DNA of 64,000 nt from Apostichopus japonicus (lineage: Eukaryota; Echinodermata; Holothuroidea; Aspidochirotida; Stichopodidae), in the NCBI RefSeq assembly GCF_037975245.1, contig NC_092582.1, positions 12,306,577 to 12,370,576 of the forward strand, read 5' to 3'. A model generated the notes under the pieces. It was not told the origin of the DNA and ran no database searches. It was given only the letters and a program-made list of their open reading frames with translations. Position 1 is the first letter of the stretch; the number at the start of each line of letters is the position of its first letter. Position numbers and translations under genes: made by a program. Shown in pieces: positions 26,517 through 36,432 of the stretch.

Positions 26517-28553
26517 TCACATATTTCTGTAGTTTGAACTTGCGGCGTTGGCAAACATGGACCATTCATCAGTAGCATCAGATGCTGGACTTTCCCACTC
26601 ATGAAATGACTGTTCTTCCGGTAGTGTTACATTCGGAGGAAGGGAAGAGTTATCTCCATGGTAGGACACCTCTTGGGGTTGTGACGGTTGGAAGCTCGGT
26701 TGGGTTTCATGCAAGTGTCTTGGGAGGTTTCTGCATATAAAGTTCACCGGATTGGTTGCAGTTTCACCTATCTCCGTGGGCACTTGGGTGTCTCCTTTCA
26801 TTTGAGCGTCATCCGAGGATGACAAGCTTGAGAAGTTGTTGAAACTAGAAAACGGGGAAGTAGCGACCTCTAAGCTAAACCTGTCTCTCACAGAGTCATC
26901 AGCCCCTTCTTTGTCATCCTTTTGTGCTCCGGCATCTCCACCATGTCTTGATGATTTCAAATACTCTTTGCGACCTTGCTCATGTCCAGGTGATGGTTCC
27001 CTCCTTCGTGCAGCCTCTAGTATTTCCCTTCTCTGCGTTGGCATGTGTTTATCACTTTTCTTGTCGGAAATACTAAGTTGATTCAGCTGTTTACTCACAT
27101 CTGTTGTCCGCTTCTGCTGGTCGTCGTCATTGTGAAAGGGCGTTTCGGTCTTACGGGCTTGAAACCTTAGGAGAATCGTATAAACGATTTCCTTAAATTC
27201 TGAAACTAAGTCTACACTGAGAGGTATGTTCTGTAAGAAAGCAACGCATGCCATTATCAGTTGTACCTGATAGGCATATTTCAACGTACCCGTCGAATCC
27301 TTCACCCTTGATATCCTTTTGTCAAGGTTTGAGATCTTACAAATACTGTCTTTGTGTATCATGAGCATCTTTACTACGCCTGTCTGTGACAAGCTTTTAT
27401 GCAATGTACTGCGCAGTTCCTTGTATATCTCTTGGACGAATTGGTCTTGAGTTTGGTTCAAGAGGATTCTCTGGTCTGCAAAATGTTGCTTAAAAATTTC
27501 ACTGACAGAAAAGAACCCATCCTCCTGGCTAAGGATACTGCGATTAGAAAGCTCCTGTAGGAAGGACTTTTTCACGACGGCAGCGCTTTCGTTACCCAGG
27601 TCTCTGGCCACGTCTCCAGCCGTGAAATAGGTAGACGGTTGGTCTACGATGGAGACAAAGTTCGTACCGATACTCTCGGAGATGGTTTTGGCCAGTTTCA
27701 TAACGTTGCCAAACACGTCGTCCTTTGCGGGAACGTTGTCACGCTGCACTGCTAAGGAGAACGAATGCTGAAATGTTTCGTGTACCTCTTTGGCAGTGTA
27801 TACCATACTGCATGTAGTCTCGTTCATCTGCTGTCCGACGGTCATGATGAGCAGCGGATTAAAGTAGCAGTGACTGACCAATTCTTGTTGATACTCCGTC
27901 AGATCTTTGACGTTGCCCGCTACTTCTCGCAGCAGAGCAACGGCAGCGTCTTCCTCTAGTCCGGTACACACGTAAGATGAAACGTTCGGTCCCAAGCGGG
28001 GTAGATTAAAGTGAGCACACGAAGTCGTTAGGACGAGAATATTTTCGTTATGCTGTACCAGGTTGTCCAGGAAAGAGATCACACCTTTGCAAGAAGGGTC
28101 AATACCGTCCATGAGAAAGAGAAAGACCCTCTGTCGAAGCCCCATCGAGAGCTTGGTCGAGAATTCATCGATGGTCGAACTGCTCAAGACTTTCGAGAGA
28201 TTCTCATCAACTGCGGCGACCTTTTGAGCAATCTCTAATTTGATATTTGAAAGGTCTGCTCCTTTCTCTCTTCCAAATCTCTCGCAATTTACGAAAAACA
28301 GAAACAGCGCCGGCTCGCTCGTGTCCTTGTTCACGAGCTTGGCCAACTCTCTGGCTGTCTGCTTTGCGAGTCTAGTCTTGCCCATTCCTTTCTCCCCGAA
28401 GAATAACAAGAGCTGTTTCTGTTGATCGGTGATTTCTGTGAAAAACTTTTGGGCTAAATGTTTGTGGGTATGTCCTTGGAGGGTGTAGCACTCATCAAAA
28501 TTTCCCAAGAAATCTACTTTCTTGCAGCTTAGTCTCCGTCTGATCAATGCCAT
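26517..28553 (-). CDS. STAND/NB-ARC-type P-loop NTPase, single exon, 678 aa
   Basis: The protein has the layout of a STAND ATPase (the NB-ARC/NACHT group), which act as nucleotide-driven switches in immunity and cell death. Walker A is GEKGMGKT at residues 53-60. Walker B is the hydrophobic strand FLFLMDGID at 144-152. A sensor-like strand NILVLTTS lies at 171-178, and FNPLLIMTVG at 231-240 sits where NB-ARC proteins have GLPL. Residues about 305-362 look like the winged-helix segment that follows. Residues 370-465 are helical, and 470-678 are charged, Ser/Pro-rich and probably disordered. There is no recognisable effector domain (death, CARD, TIR) at the short N-terminus and no WD40, TPR or LRR sensor repeats. 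The start has a good context (A at -3, G at +4). No signal peptide or membrane segment is seen. The fold class is fairly secure; the function is unknown. Confidence 0.85.
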   Translation of the reverse strand: MALIRRRLSCKKVDFLGNFDECYTLQGHTHKHLAQKFFTEITDQQKQLLLFFGEKGMGKTRLAKQTARELAKLVNKDTSEPALFLFFVNCERFGREKGADLSNIKLEIAQKVAAVDENLSKVLSSSTIDEFSTKLSMGLRQRVFLFLMDGIDPSCKGVISFLDNLVQHNENILVLTTSCAHFNLPRLGPNVSSYVCTGLEEDAAVALLREVAGNVKDLTEYQQELVSHCYFNPLLIMTVGQQMNETTCSMVYTAKEVHETFQHSFSLAVQRDNVPAKDDVFGNVMKLAKTISESIGTNFVSIVDQPSTYFTAGDVARDLGNESAAVVKKSFLQELSNRSILSQEDGFFSVSEIFKQHFADQRILLNQTQDQFVQEIYKELRSTLHKSLSQTGVVKMLMIHKDSICKISNLDKRISRVKDSTGTLKYAYQVQLIMACVAFLQNIPLSVDLVSEFKEIVYTILLRFQARKTETPFHNDDDQQKRTTDVSKQLNQLSISDKKSDKHMPTQRREILEAARRREPSPGHEQGRKEYLKSSRHGGDAGAQKDDKEGADDSVRDRFSLEVATSPFSSFNNFSSLSSSDDAQMKGDTQVPTEIGETATNPVNFICRNLPRHLHETQPSFQPSQPQEVSYHGDNSSLPPNVTLPEEQSFHEWESPASDATDEWSMFANAASSNYRNM

Positions 28554-29004
28554 CGTGTAAAAAATCGAAGAATCTAGGTAGCTTCAGGATTGCCAAAAAA
28601 AAATGTTCCCTTCAATTCTCAGAGCCAATACTGACAGCTGACTGGATCCATTGTAAGCCGAGGTTGTGTATGATCAAGGTAGGCGCCATTCTCCGATTAA
28701 GACATCTTTTGAGTTAATTTGCAGCTTTGACAGCGAAGAACCTCGATGGTGAGAGACAGTCCTCTGATATATCCAAGCTCCACTTCACATAAATGTTTCA
28801 CGCTTAATTAGGCTGTTCTTGAGAAACTGTGAAATAAAGAGAATAGATGAGGATAAATTCTGTGATATTTTACCTTCAGTTTAGATGGTTACTTGCAATC
28901 TCAGAGTGCAAGTATTACGGGGATTCAGGTAAGTGATGAAGTGAAATAGGTGCGACTCTTGAATCTACCAGTGATTTCATTATTGATGATTTTATGTCAC
29001 GCAA
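28554..29004 (-). promoter_or_regulatory. 5' flank of the NTPase gene
   Basis: This is the stretch between the start codon and the 24-bp repeat array, and presumably contains the 5' UTR and promoter. No convincing TATA box or splice signal was identified. The assignment rests on position only. Confidence 0.3.
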
Positions 29005-29148
29005 TAAACCACTGCTGTAGGACTTGAGTGAACCACTGCTGTAGGACTTGAGTGAACCACTGCTGTAGGACTTGAGTGAACCACTGCTGTAGGACTTGAG
29101 TGAACCACTGCTGTAGGACTTGAGTGAACCACTGCTGTAGGACTTGAG
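29005..29148. repeat. 24-bp minisatellite, six copies
   Basis: Six nearly perfect copies of a unit containing ACCACTGCTGTAGGACTTGA lie head to tail. Because 24 is a multiple of three, frames stay open across the array and encode a repeated SPTAVVH-type peptide on the minus strand. No homology supports translation. It lies about 450 bp upstream of the NTPase start codon. Confidence 0.9.
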
Positions 29149-29469
29149 TAAATTTTGTTTGAGGACTTGTACAAGGTTGGACTCTGAAAGGATTCAAGGA
29201 CTTGGGACCATTAAACTACATGTACATAATGTACAATCTTGTCACATCATGTGTGCATAGGGAGGAGTTTGCACTATCAACGTTCTTGTCAATAGGGAAA
29301 AATAATGCTGTGAGGTAAAACAAAGGCCGTTTTTTACTCATAATCCATAAATGGATACCACTTTAGCAGGGTGATGTATATAAACCAGACCAAATTCGTA
29401 AAAACATATTCATATCACGCATTCTATTTAGGTATGGCCTATGTATAGTAAAAAAATTGGATTATACAA

Positions 29470-29570
29470 TTAATAATAATAATAATAATCATAAAATAGT
29501 ACTTTTATAGCGCGTTCATCAACAACGCTGCTGGAAGCGCTGTACAGGAATTGAAATAATTAAACATTAT
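29470..29570 (-). mobile_element. Retroelement 3' tail fragment
   Basis: Read on the minus strand, this holds CCTGTACAGCGCTTCCAGC, GCGCTATAAAAGTAC and an (ATT)n tail. That matches the short GCGC stem plus ATT tail style of L2-type LINEs or SINEs mobilised by them. No coding part remains. Confidence 0.5.
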
Positions 29571-29961
29571 CTATCAACAATTTCAAGTTCTCCTAAAGTT
29601 ATGGAGGGTAAATTAACTTTTTTGGAAATTCACATAGACATATATATATCTAAGTATCTAATGTAGAGTCGATCTTGCATTTTCTCTTTTCCTGTTGAAT
29701 TTCTAACACCATCACTGCACGTGTTGTTGCTGTGACAACTTCCTTCCCTTTCACTTCCATTATAATGTAACTCTCAAAAGCTGTTATCATAAATTGATGG
29801 TCACATGTAGTCAAAGACGACTCTTAATGAAACAGAAACCACATTCTGTACGTTTCAGTTCACTCTGCACTGTCTGCAGTATACTCATCTTTGTCTAGTT
29901 TTATGACATAATACCAAAACTAAAATCTCCAGTTGGTTAACACACTACTTTAAATAGTTAA

Positions 29962-30333
29962 AGGCATTGAAGACTCGCCCCAAACCGTGTGCGGCCATCT
30001 GAAAAAGTTAACTTTCCGTTGCTTGCAATTGACTTTTTGCTTGTGTCGCTACAAAATGCAGACAGTACAGTAATGAAAGTGATACCTTGTTATCTTTAGC
30101 TGAACCTGAGATGTCCATCGCTGTATTGTTTGTACACTGTGCTGTGGGTATTGACCGCTGCTGTATGTACTGACTTTAGTACTGTACACTAGTTTCTAAT
30201 TACCAATGGTAGCAAGCTGTGTGTATATTTTCTGGGATCGATGGTGGTGTCTAACACTTCTGTTACACCTCATTAAAAACTAGGTCAGATTACCGGCATT
30301 AGACTTTTCTTTTTGCGCGAGTCTTCACACCCT
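29962..30333 (+). mobile_element. TTAA-flanked MITE, family 1, copy 2
   Basis: A complete 372-bp copy with perfect TTAA on both sides (29958-29961 and 30334-30337). The termini are AGGCATTGAAGACTCGC and GCGCGAGTCTTCACACCCT. The interior aligns with copies 1 and 3 and encodes nothing. Confidence 0.9.
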
Positions 30334-30669
30334 TTAAAGCCTACAGTAAACTAACATCTGTTATGTCACACACAGGCCATTTAAGTTATCAGACAGGAGA
30401 AATACCTGTCAGCCAATTTATCTGGAACATTGATGATATTATTTCATCATTTTCCTGTCAGAGTTTTGGAATGAACTTTCAGGATATGTTGTTCAGAAGG
30501 TTCAAAACAGCAAATAAACTGTAAACACTAACAGAGAAGATAGTCCCGATACAAAGTAGTTGATGATGAATACAGTAGTTGAAGAAATTCCTGTTCCCTT
30601 GTTTCTCTAAAACCTTCAATCATTGTGCAGTTCTTTGTTTTGATTAGGTAACAGATTCAAGGATGTGCT

Positions 30670-31105
30670 CAGTGGCGTACCTATAGTTGACACCTGGGGC
30701 AGATCCTTCCTTTGTCACCCTGTACAGGGGATGCCATCCTGGATTCCTGGGGGAGGGGTCTTAGGGGAGTGGGGGTTTCGTTTATGTAAGGTACCTTACA
30801 TGAAAATTGGTGCTATCTTTGGCAAAGCTTTAAAACGATTGCATGCAAGGGCGGCGGAACCGGGGGGCACGTGCCCCCCCACTTTTCCTCAGGTTAAAAA
30901 TGTGCCCTTTTTCTACATAAAAATGGAGGTGTCTTAAGTTAGCAAGAGGTCAGGGAACCATAATGAACATTCGGGAAGGGCCGTTTCCAGCCATCTGAGG
31001 GGTTTGTAAAACCAAAAAATTTCTTGTACGCTCCGCGCCAACCGATGGTGGCGCTCCGCTCAGATAGTCGTGCATACAACTTTGCAAATCCTGGCTACGC
31101 CCCTG
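30670..31105 (-). mobile_element. MITE with CAG-GGCGTAGCC ends, copy 1
   Basis: The left end is CAGTGGCGTACCTATAG and the right end is CTGGCTACGCCCCTG, which are inverted repeats with mismatches. On the minus strand the interior has ACTATCTGAGCGGAGCGCC, CACCATCGGTTGGCG and GTACAAGAAATTTTTTGG. The same module is on the plus strand of the element at 33026-33315. A GC-rich inverted repeat (GGGGGGCACGTGCCCCCC) at 30870-30888 may come from a second nested element. No target duplication is clear. Confidence 0.65.
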
Positions 31106-32002
31106 ACTTTTAATGAATTTCTGTGGGTCAGAACTCAAAGCTATTTCAAATGGAAAAAATTTGTTAAGATATTGACAAGAAGTAAACTCTAATTCGGAAG
31201 ATTCCTACATTAGCAACTAGCATGATTTTTGTCTCAAAAGAAAACTTATTCCTTGTTTCCCAATTTGCACATTGGATATTGCAGTGCTAGTATGCATATT
31301 TTCCTTGGAGGGGGGGGGGGGTTGATGGAGTGATGTGTATACGCAAATAAGATAATACAATAAGAGTTATAAAGGGTACTACTGTAAATATAAGGCATCA
31401 GTCCAATCGAATTTCTGCAAAGTGCCCTTTGATGTCGGTGCCCCCCCCCCCCCCCAGATTAAAAGTGCTTCCGCCGCCTTTGCTTGCATGATTAAGAATT
31501 CTCATTCTTTATAGTGAATGTTTCTTAATTTTTCCTATTGTTTGTTCAAAATATTCATTTCTAGCAGAAAATTTACATTGGCATAAACCACCGCAATGAT
31601 TTACAAAAATAGGGAAAATTTCCACTTTTCACCAATAGCTACCCCATAAATGATTTAAAAATTTATACAAATGAATATAAAAAACCAGTGTCATGTTTGC
31701 AGGTAGAAAAAGTTTTTTATAACCGGCACTGTACTGTCATTCATGCGAACTGGCAATAAGATAAATGAAGAAAAATTTGGGCTGTGGCATGGTACGCCCC
31801 CCCCCCCCCCCGACTGATTATTCACAGGGAATGTGCAGGAACCTTGCCCAGAAGTGTCAGTCACTTTGAGATTCCTCAAGGAATTCTCAGTGGTTTTTCA
31901 GAGACTGCAGCTTATCAAGTTTCGCAGCACTGAAAACGACCGATATGACGACGCCGCCTGTTAATTTAGGGCGTGACTGAAGATCCCATTTCTACTGCTT
32001 AA
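31106..32002. other. No gene seen; poly-G and poly-C runs
   Basis: There are three long homopolymer stretches (G near 31308-31321, C near 31440-31455, C near 31797-31811) in AT-rich sequence. No coding sequence is supported. Confidence 0.5.
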
Positions 32003-32367
32003 AGGGTGTGAAGACTCACACAAAAAGAAACGTCTAATGCCAGTAATCTGACCTAGTTTTCGAATGAGGTGTAAGAGAAGTGTTAAACACCACCATCGAT
32101 CCCAGAAAATAAACACACAGCTTGCTACCGTTGGTAATTAGACACTCGTGTACAGTCAGTACATACAGCTGCGGTCAATACCCACAGCACAGTATACAAA
32201 CGATACAGCGATGGACATCTCAGGTCCAGCTAAAGATACCAATTAAGGTATCACGTTTCAATACTTGCTGCATTTGAAACGACACAAACAAAACGCCACT
32301 TGCAAGCAACAGAAAGATAACTTTTTCAGATGGAAGCACGCGGTTTGGGGAGAGTCTGCAATGCTTT
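32003..32367 (-). mobile_element. TTAA-flanked MITE, family 1, copy 3
   Basis: This is the reverse-oriented copy. TTAA at 31999-32002 is followed by AGGGTGTGAAGACTC, and the far end GAGTCTGCAATGCTTT is followed by TTAA. It is 365 bp long. Its interior is the reverse complement of copy 2, for example GGTAATCTGACCTAGTTTT written here as TAATCTGACCTAG. Confidence 0.9.
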
Positions 32368-33025
32368 TTAAGGAGAAGGAAAAAAATAAAGGATTTACAG
32401 TTGGTTTAAAAGGAAATCTGATTTGAAACTGCAAAGCATGTAAACAGCTTCATGAGAACACCAACCCTCTTAAAACTTGTCACCTGCCACAATTCTGTCA
32501 CGATTATATTTAACTCTATACACTGTGACAGTTTGCTGTACTCTACGTCCTGTGTCTCAACAGCTGAAAACTCATCCATGCTGTCACAAAGACAAAATTA
32601 TGCCGTGTTGTTTTATAGTTGTATACCTGACAATTTCTTTGTCCTGATGGTATGTTATATATGGTTTACAGTTTTTTCTTAGAATAGGCCATTACAGCAG
32701 CGATGAACAAGTTCCGACAATAATAAAGTAATTTGACAGAGAAGCAAATTTCTGTACAAAGGAAATTCTCCAATTGAACTTTGATGACCCGTTTTATTTA
32801 CTTTGCAGTTGGGGCAGGGCGTTTTTATTATTACTGTAAAGCTTTACGTTAACATACTGTATGTGTTTTGCTTTCTCTTTCCTTGTTCAAGGAGTAAATC
32901 TATTTGCCAAGCCCAAAAGAAAATTTGTCTTCACTTCCTTTTATTTCAATACTTTCTTACTCCTACCAAATTGTGCTAATATATACATTTAACTTATAAA
33001 CCCCAAATGTATAGAATGAGAAAGA

Positions 33026-33315
33026 CAAGCGCGTAGCCAGGAATTTGCCAAGGGAGGGGCGAAACTGTAGATTCGACACTGCAAACTATCTAAGCGGAGC
33101 ACCACCATGATTGGCGTGAAGCGCACAAGAAAATTTTGGCTGAAAATGCCTCCCAGATCGCTGGAAATGGCACTTCCCAGGCCTTGAAAGTTGTATCTTA
33201 GCATTTTCTCTTTTGAAAATACTAGCGATATCATAAAAACATTTAAAAAAATGTTTAAAAATATGCTCAAGGGGGGGCGGCTGCCCCCTTCGCCCCCCCC
33301 TTGGCTACGCGCCTG
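33026..33315 (+). mobile_element. MITE with CAG-GCGCGTAGCC ends, copy 2
   Basis: The ends are CAAGCGCGTAGCCAGG and TTGGCTACGCGCCTG, inverted and bordered inside by G-rich and C-rich runs. The interior module (ACTATCTAAGCGGAGC, CACCATGATTGGCG, CACAAGAAAATTTTGG) matches the minus strand of the element at 30670-31105. No target duplication or transposase was found. Confidence 0.7.
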
Positions 33316-33870
33316 GAGAAAGACCTGATATGTATCTACTGTACAACGATGGACAGTGAGATGAAAGGGATTAACCAATGGAAGATTTTACAGGAGATAA
33401 ACTGTGCAGAAATAATTAACAATGGAGGTTATTAGGAGAGATAGGAGATATATGGGGAGGTTGGGGGGGGCGAGGGAGGTAGTGAGGTACAACGACACCT
33501 GTTTATCTCATCCGCAATTCTTTTCCTGACCTGCTTTGTCCATCACATTGTTTATTGTTCAGTCTAATTCTACTTTCTTTTTATTGTCCAATGCTTCAAT
33601 CAACTTGTTCATATCCCATCTGTCCAATTATATAACCCATTTTTTATTTATTTTTTCTGCCTATGACAAAGCTCCTGCTAGCATCAAACTTGTCTAATTT
33701 TGTACAAACAAACATTCATGATTGAACAGCTTAACCCTCCACACCCAATTTGTACAATGGTACAAACTCTCTTCACCCACTCCCTCCCCCCCCCCCCCCC
33801 CGCGATAAAGTACACTCATCCATGATGATGCAACTTTATACAGGCTACACTGACGTTTTCCTTGCATCTT
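33316..33870. other. No gene seen
   Basis: This is AT-rich sequence with a G-rich segment near 33457-33480 and a poly-C run near 33785-33801. Confidence 0.5.
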
Positions 33871-34195
33871 TGTGAGAGCGTTGTGGTAAAGTGGATCAGC
33901 CAGTAAACTTGTGATCTAAGGCTTGCAGGTTCAAGTCCTGGCCAGATCATTACACTGTGTCCCTGAGCAAGGCACTTTTTCTCTATTGCTTCTCTCCATC
34001 CAGGTGTATAAATGGGGACCTGTGAGATAAATTATCAGTTGGATGCTGTCTAGCTGCTGCCATATGGATGGACTGTCTCTATGTTTGACAGGTTATCGTT
34101 GACCAGGGTAATATTGTGATGCCCCTTGAGCACCGTTATCGGTACAGTGGATATGTCTGTGCTAAATAAATCCTCAATATTATTTTTTTTCAAAC
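33871..34195 (+). mobile_element. SINE with a DeuSINE-like core
   Basis: The head has pol III motifs: an A-box-like TGGTAAAGTGG and a B-box GGTTCAAGTCC at 33928-33938. The body at about 33961-34026 contains CCCTGAGCAAGGCACTTTTT and CCAGGTGTATAAATGGGGAC. Those segments are characteristic of the conserved central domain of the DeuSINE superfamily found in deuterostomes. The 3' end (GTGCTAAATAAATCCTC, then ATT/T-rich) resembles a LINE tail, as expected for mobilisation by a partner LINE. The family assignment is from memory of the domain consensus. Confidence 0.75.
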
Positions 34196-34615
34196 AGTTA
34201 AAAAAAATGCTGCCACTATAAACACACCAAAAGTATGTATTTTTCAACATCTGCTGAAAATTTCTTATATGAAATCTGGCAATAGGCTGCAAATATTTGC
34301 ATTATGCATGCATAATAATCTTCTTTAACTTTGATGAAAATCCGGGAACTGTCCCCTAAAAGTTGCAGGGATATCTGGTCACCTTAGACTATAGTGATAA
34401 CAACAGAAAAGATCAGTGCAGAGGTACTGTATGTTACAATTAAGTTACAACCTTCTCCGAGTTTATACTGACTCTCGCAAACTTTGAAGTATATTAACCC
34501 ATTCCAATTCTTTCTCCTCTTATTCTTCTCTCTTGAACAATTTAGTGAGTGACTATATGCTACACCTCTATCCTGTACAAACTAAGATTATGTGGCATCA
34601 TCTACTATGGTATTC
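34196..34615. repeat. Dispersed duplicated segment, copy 1
   Basis: This aligns with 37815-38232. Shared stretches include CAACATCTGCTG, GCAAATATTTGCATTATG, CCGGGAACTGTCCCCTAAA, ACAGAAAAGATCAGTG and GTTGAAGTATATTAACC-like sequence. The two copies differ by many small indels, so the duplication is not recent. It is probably an uncharacterised interspersed repeat. Confidence 0.8.
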
Positions 34616-34699
34616 CTTGTATAAATTCTGGCAAAAACTGCAAATATTTGCACTGCAAATATTAAAGTTTCATGTAGTGTTGTTTGATCAAAAATTTAT

Positions 34700-35062
34700 T
34701 CTTTGTTGTTTGATCTCTAACTTTCTTTGGAACTTTAAGCCTACAAAACCGTGCAACAAAAACATGGATTCTTCTAACGAACGATTTAAAGAGTAAAAAG
34801 TCAGTCACATCCTTTAAGAAGTGGTTATGTAAGGAAATAATAGCTAGTTACTGACTACTACCAACTTATACCTGTATGTAATTACTATATTGAACATTTA
34901 ATTTGTAATTTATATTTATGTATATGTGTTTATGTATTTTATTTTTATTTTATTTTCTTTCTTCAGGGAGTCTTCCACATTGTTAAGCTTTAAAGCTTTA
35001 TGGAAGACTTCCCTCCACTTTGTACTTTTGTGGCAAAACGAATAACTAAATAAAATGTGACA
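34700..35062 (+). mobile_element. LINE 3' end fragment, AAATC-tailed group
   Basis: A frame through 34725-34850 encodes a degenerate C-terminus (TLSLQNRATKTW ... SFKKWLCKEIIASY, then stop). This corresponds to the GRLRLRNRAIKTW ... FKKHL end of the LINE at 17.6 kb. The 3' UTR inverted repeat (GGGAGTCTTCCAC ... TGGAAGACTTCCC) follows at 34967-35013, then a short degraded tail. Protein similarity is low, so it is an older relative. Confidence 0.75.
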
Positions 35063-36199
35063 TTACGTGCAGGAACGACTTTGTGTACGATAGAAAATTT
35101 ATGCAAGATTATAAAGAATTAGTTGGGATAGTTCTGCCCATGCAAAGCAACATTGTCATTTTGCATTTGATATTAATTGATGGAAATTTATCAAATAAAT
35201 TAAATCTAGCAGTCTAGATTTTCTATTGAATCAACTTTCCATATGACTGGGTATTATTATTTTACCAGATTGTGCACGTTTTCATCTCGATACGCATTTC
35301 ATAAACAGTACTATATAACATTCATGCAAAATGACAATTTTAACCAAAATTTTCCACCAAAAATTTGTATATTCCTCAATAGGAAAATATTATTTATGAG
35401 CAGTCCAGCTATTCTGTCGAATGCATTGTTAATAAATTTAATGGTAAACGATGGAATCCAAAATTCATTCAAACTTGCTTCAACCAAAAGTGAAAGCTGC
35501 AAGTTTCCGTTCACATGTACTGTGATAGCCAGTGCATACAGAAAGCATCTTTGGAATATACATGAACTCTCACACACATACACAACTTGAGCACTTGACC
35601 TGATGCTTTCGATTCTTTTTTGTGATACCGTTAATACTTAACATGTCGTTACTTGATATATAATTGTATATCACTAACAGTACAGAGACGCTCATCCTTT
35701 GGTAGAGAAATGGCAGCGCCATGTTCATTATGCACCAAAAATCACAAATATGCATATTTGGCAATGTGTGTTGAAAACATCTTTTTTGTAATGATTATTG
35801 GTAAAGTTTTGACAACTAATACATATATTGTTCACCAAAAAAATTGGTTTAGTTAGTAAAATGTTTATAATTAAAAGATGTTTTGCAAGTCGTTGGTGTG
35901 GCAATTATAATACAGTTAAGTTTCACTTCGAGAAACAAAGAAAAAGAAGGAAAGAGTGTTGAACATTCTGTGATTTCCGTTTTGCACAGGATTATTTTTA
36001 GTGTCTCTGTGACAATCTGTTTCTTATAAAATGGGATCTTTTACCTTTATATAGTATTGTATGTCTGTCTGTCTGTACTGTAGCTAAATGAACTTCTAAG
36101 GTGACTCAAGTCACAAACACAGCTCTGACACTGCAATTATAACATCACATTTACCTTATAATTTTAGACAAGATATTGGCCAATCTTGTATGTTTGTAT
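35063..36199. other. No gene seen; AT-rich spacer
   Basis: Reading frames here are short, overlap on both strands and show no family signature. Confidence 0.5.
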
Positions 36200-36432
36200 G
36201 TATGTATTTTCGATCCTCCTGCAAGTAGGAAGTCACGAACAAGCCTCATTGGCTTATCAAAGCCGTAAGCTGACCGAAGTCAGTCCTTAGGTTCATATTT
36301 AATGTCCATGATTATCAATTGTCAACAACTCTGTAACTGGATGACATACATTAATCTTGGAGTGACTCGAACCGGGGACGTAATGATTTAAAGGCACCGT
36401 TTTGCGTTAACCACTGAGCTAACACTCCTAGC
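36200..36432 (-). mobile_element. tRNA-headed SINE, copy 1
   Basis: Read on the minus strand it starts TAGGAGTGTTAGCTCAGTGG (tRNA 5' end with A-box) and has a B-box GGTTCGAGTC. It continues into a shared body (TTAATGTATGTCATCCAGTTAC, then a GACTGACTTCGGTCAGCTTA hairpin) and ends in a TATG/TACA-rich tail. It aligns over its length with the plus-strand copy at 43362-43570. The tRNA part carries extra bases (TTTAAATCATTACG) and would not fold as a functional tRNA. Confidence 0.85.

Noticed and set aside
28992-29197. Small repeat proteins on the minus strand over the 24-bp array
   Set aside because: Two frames are open over the same repeat and neither has independent support.
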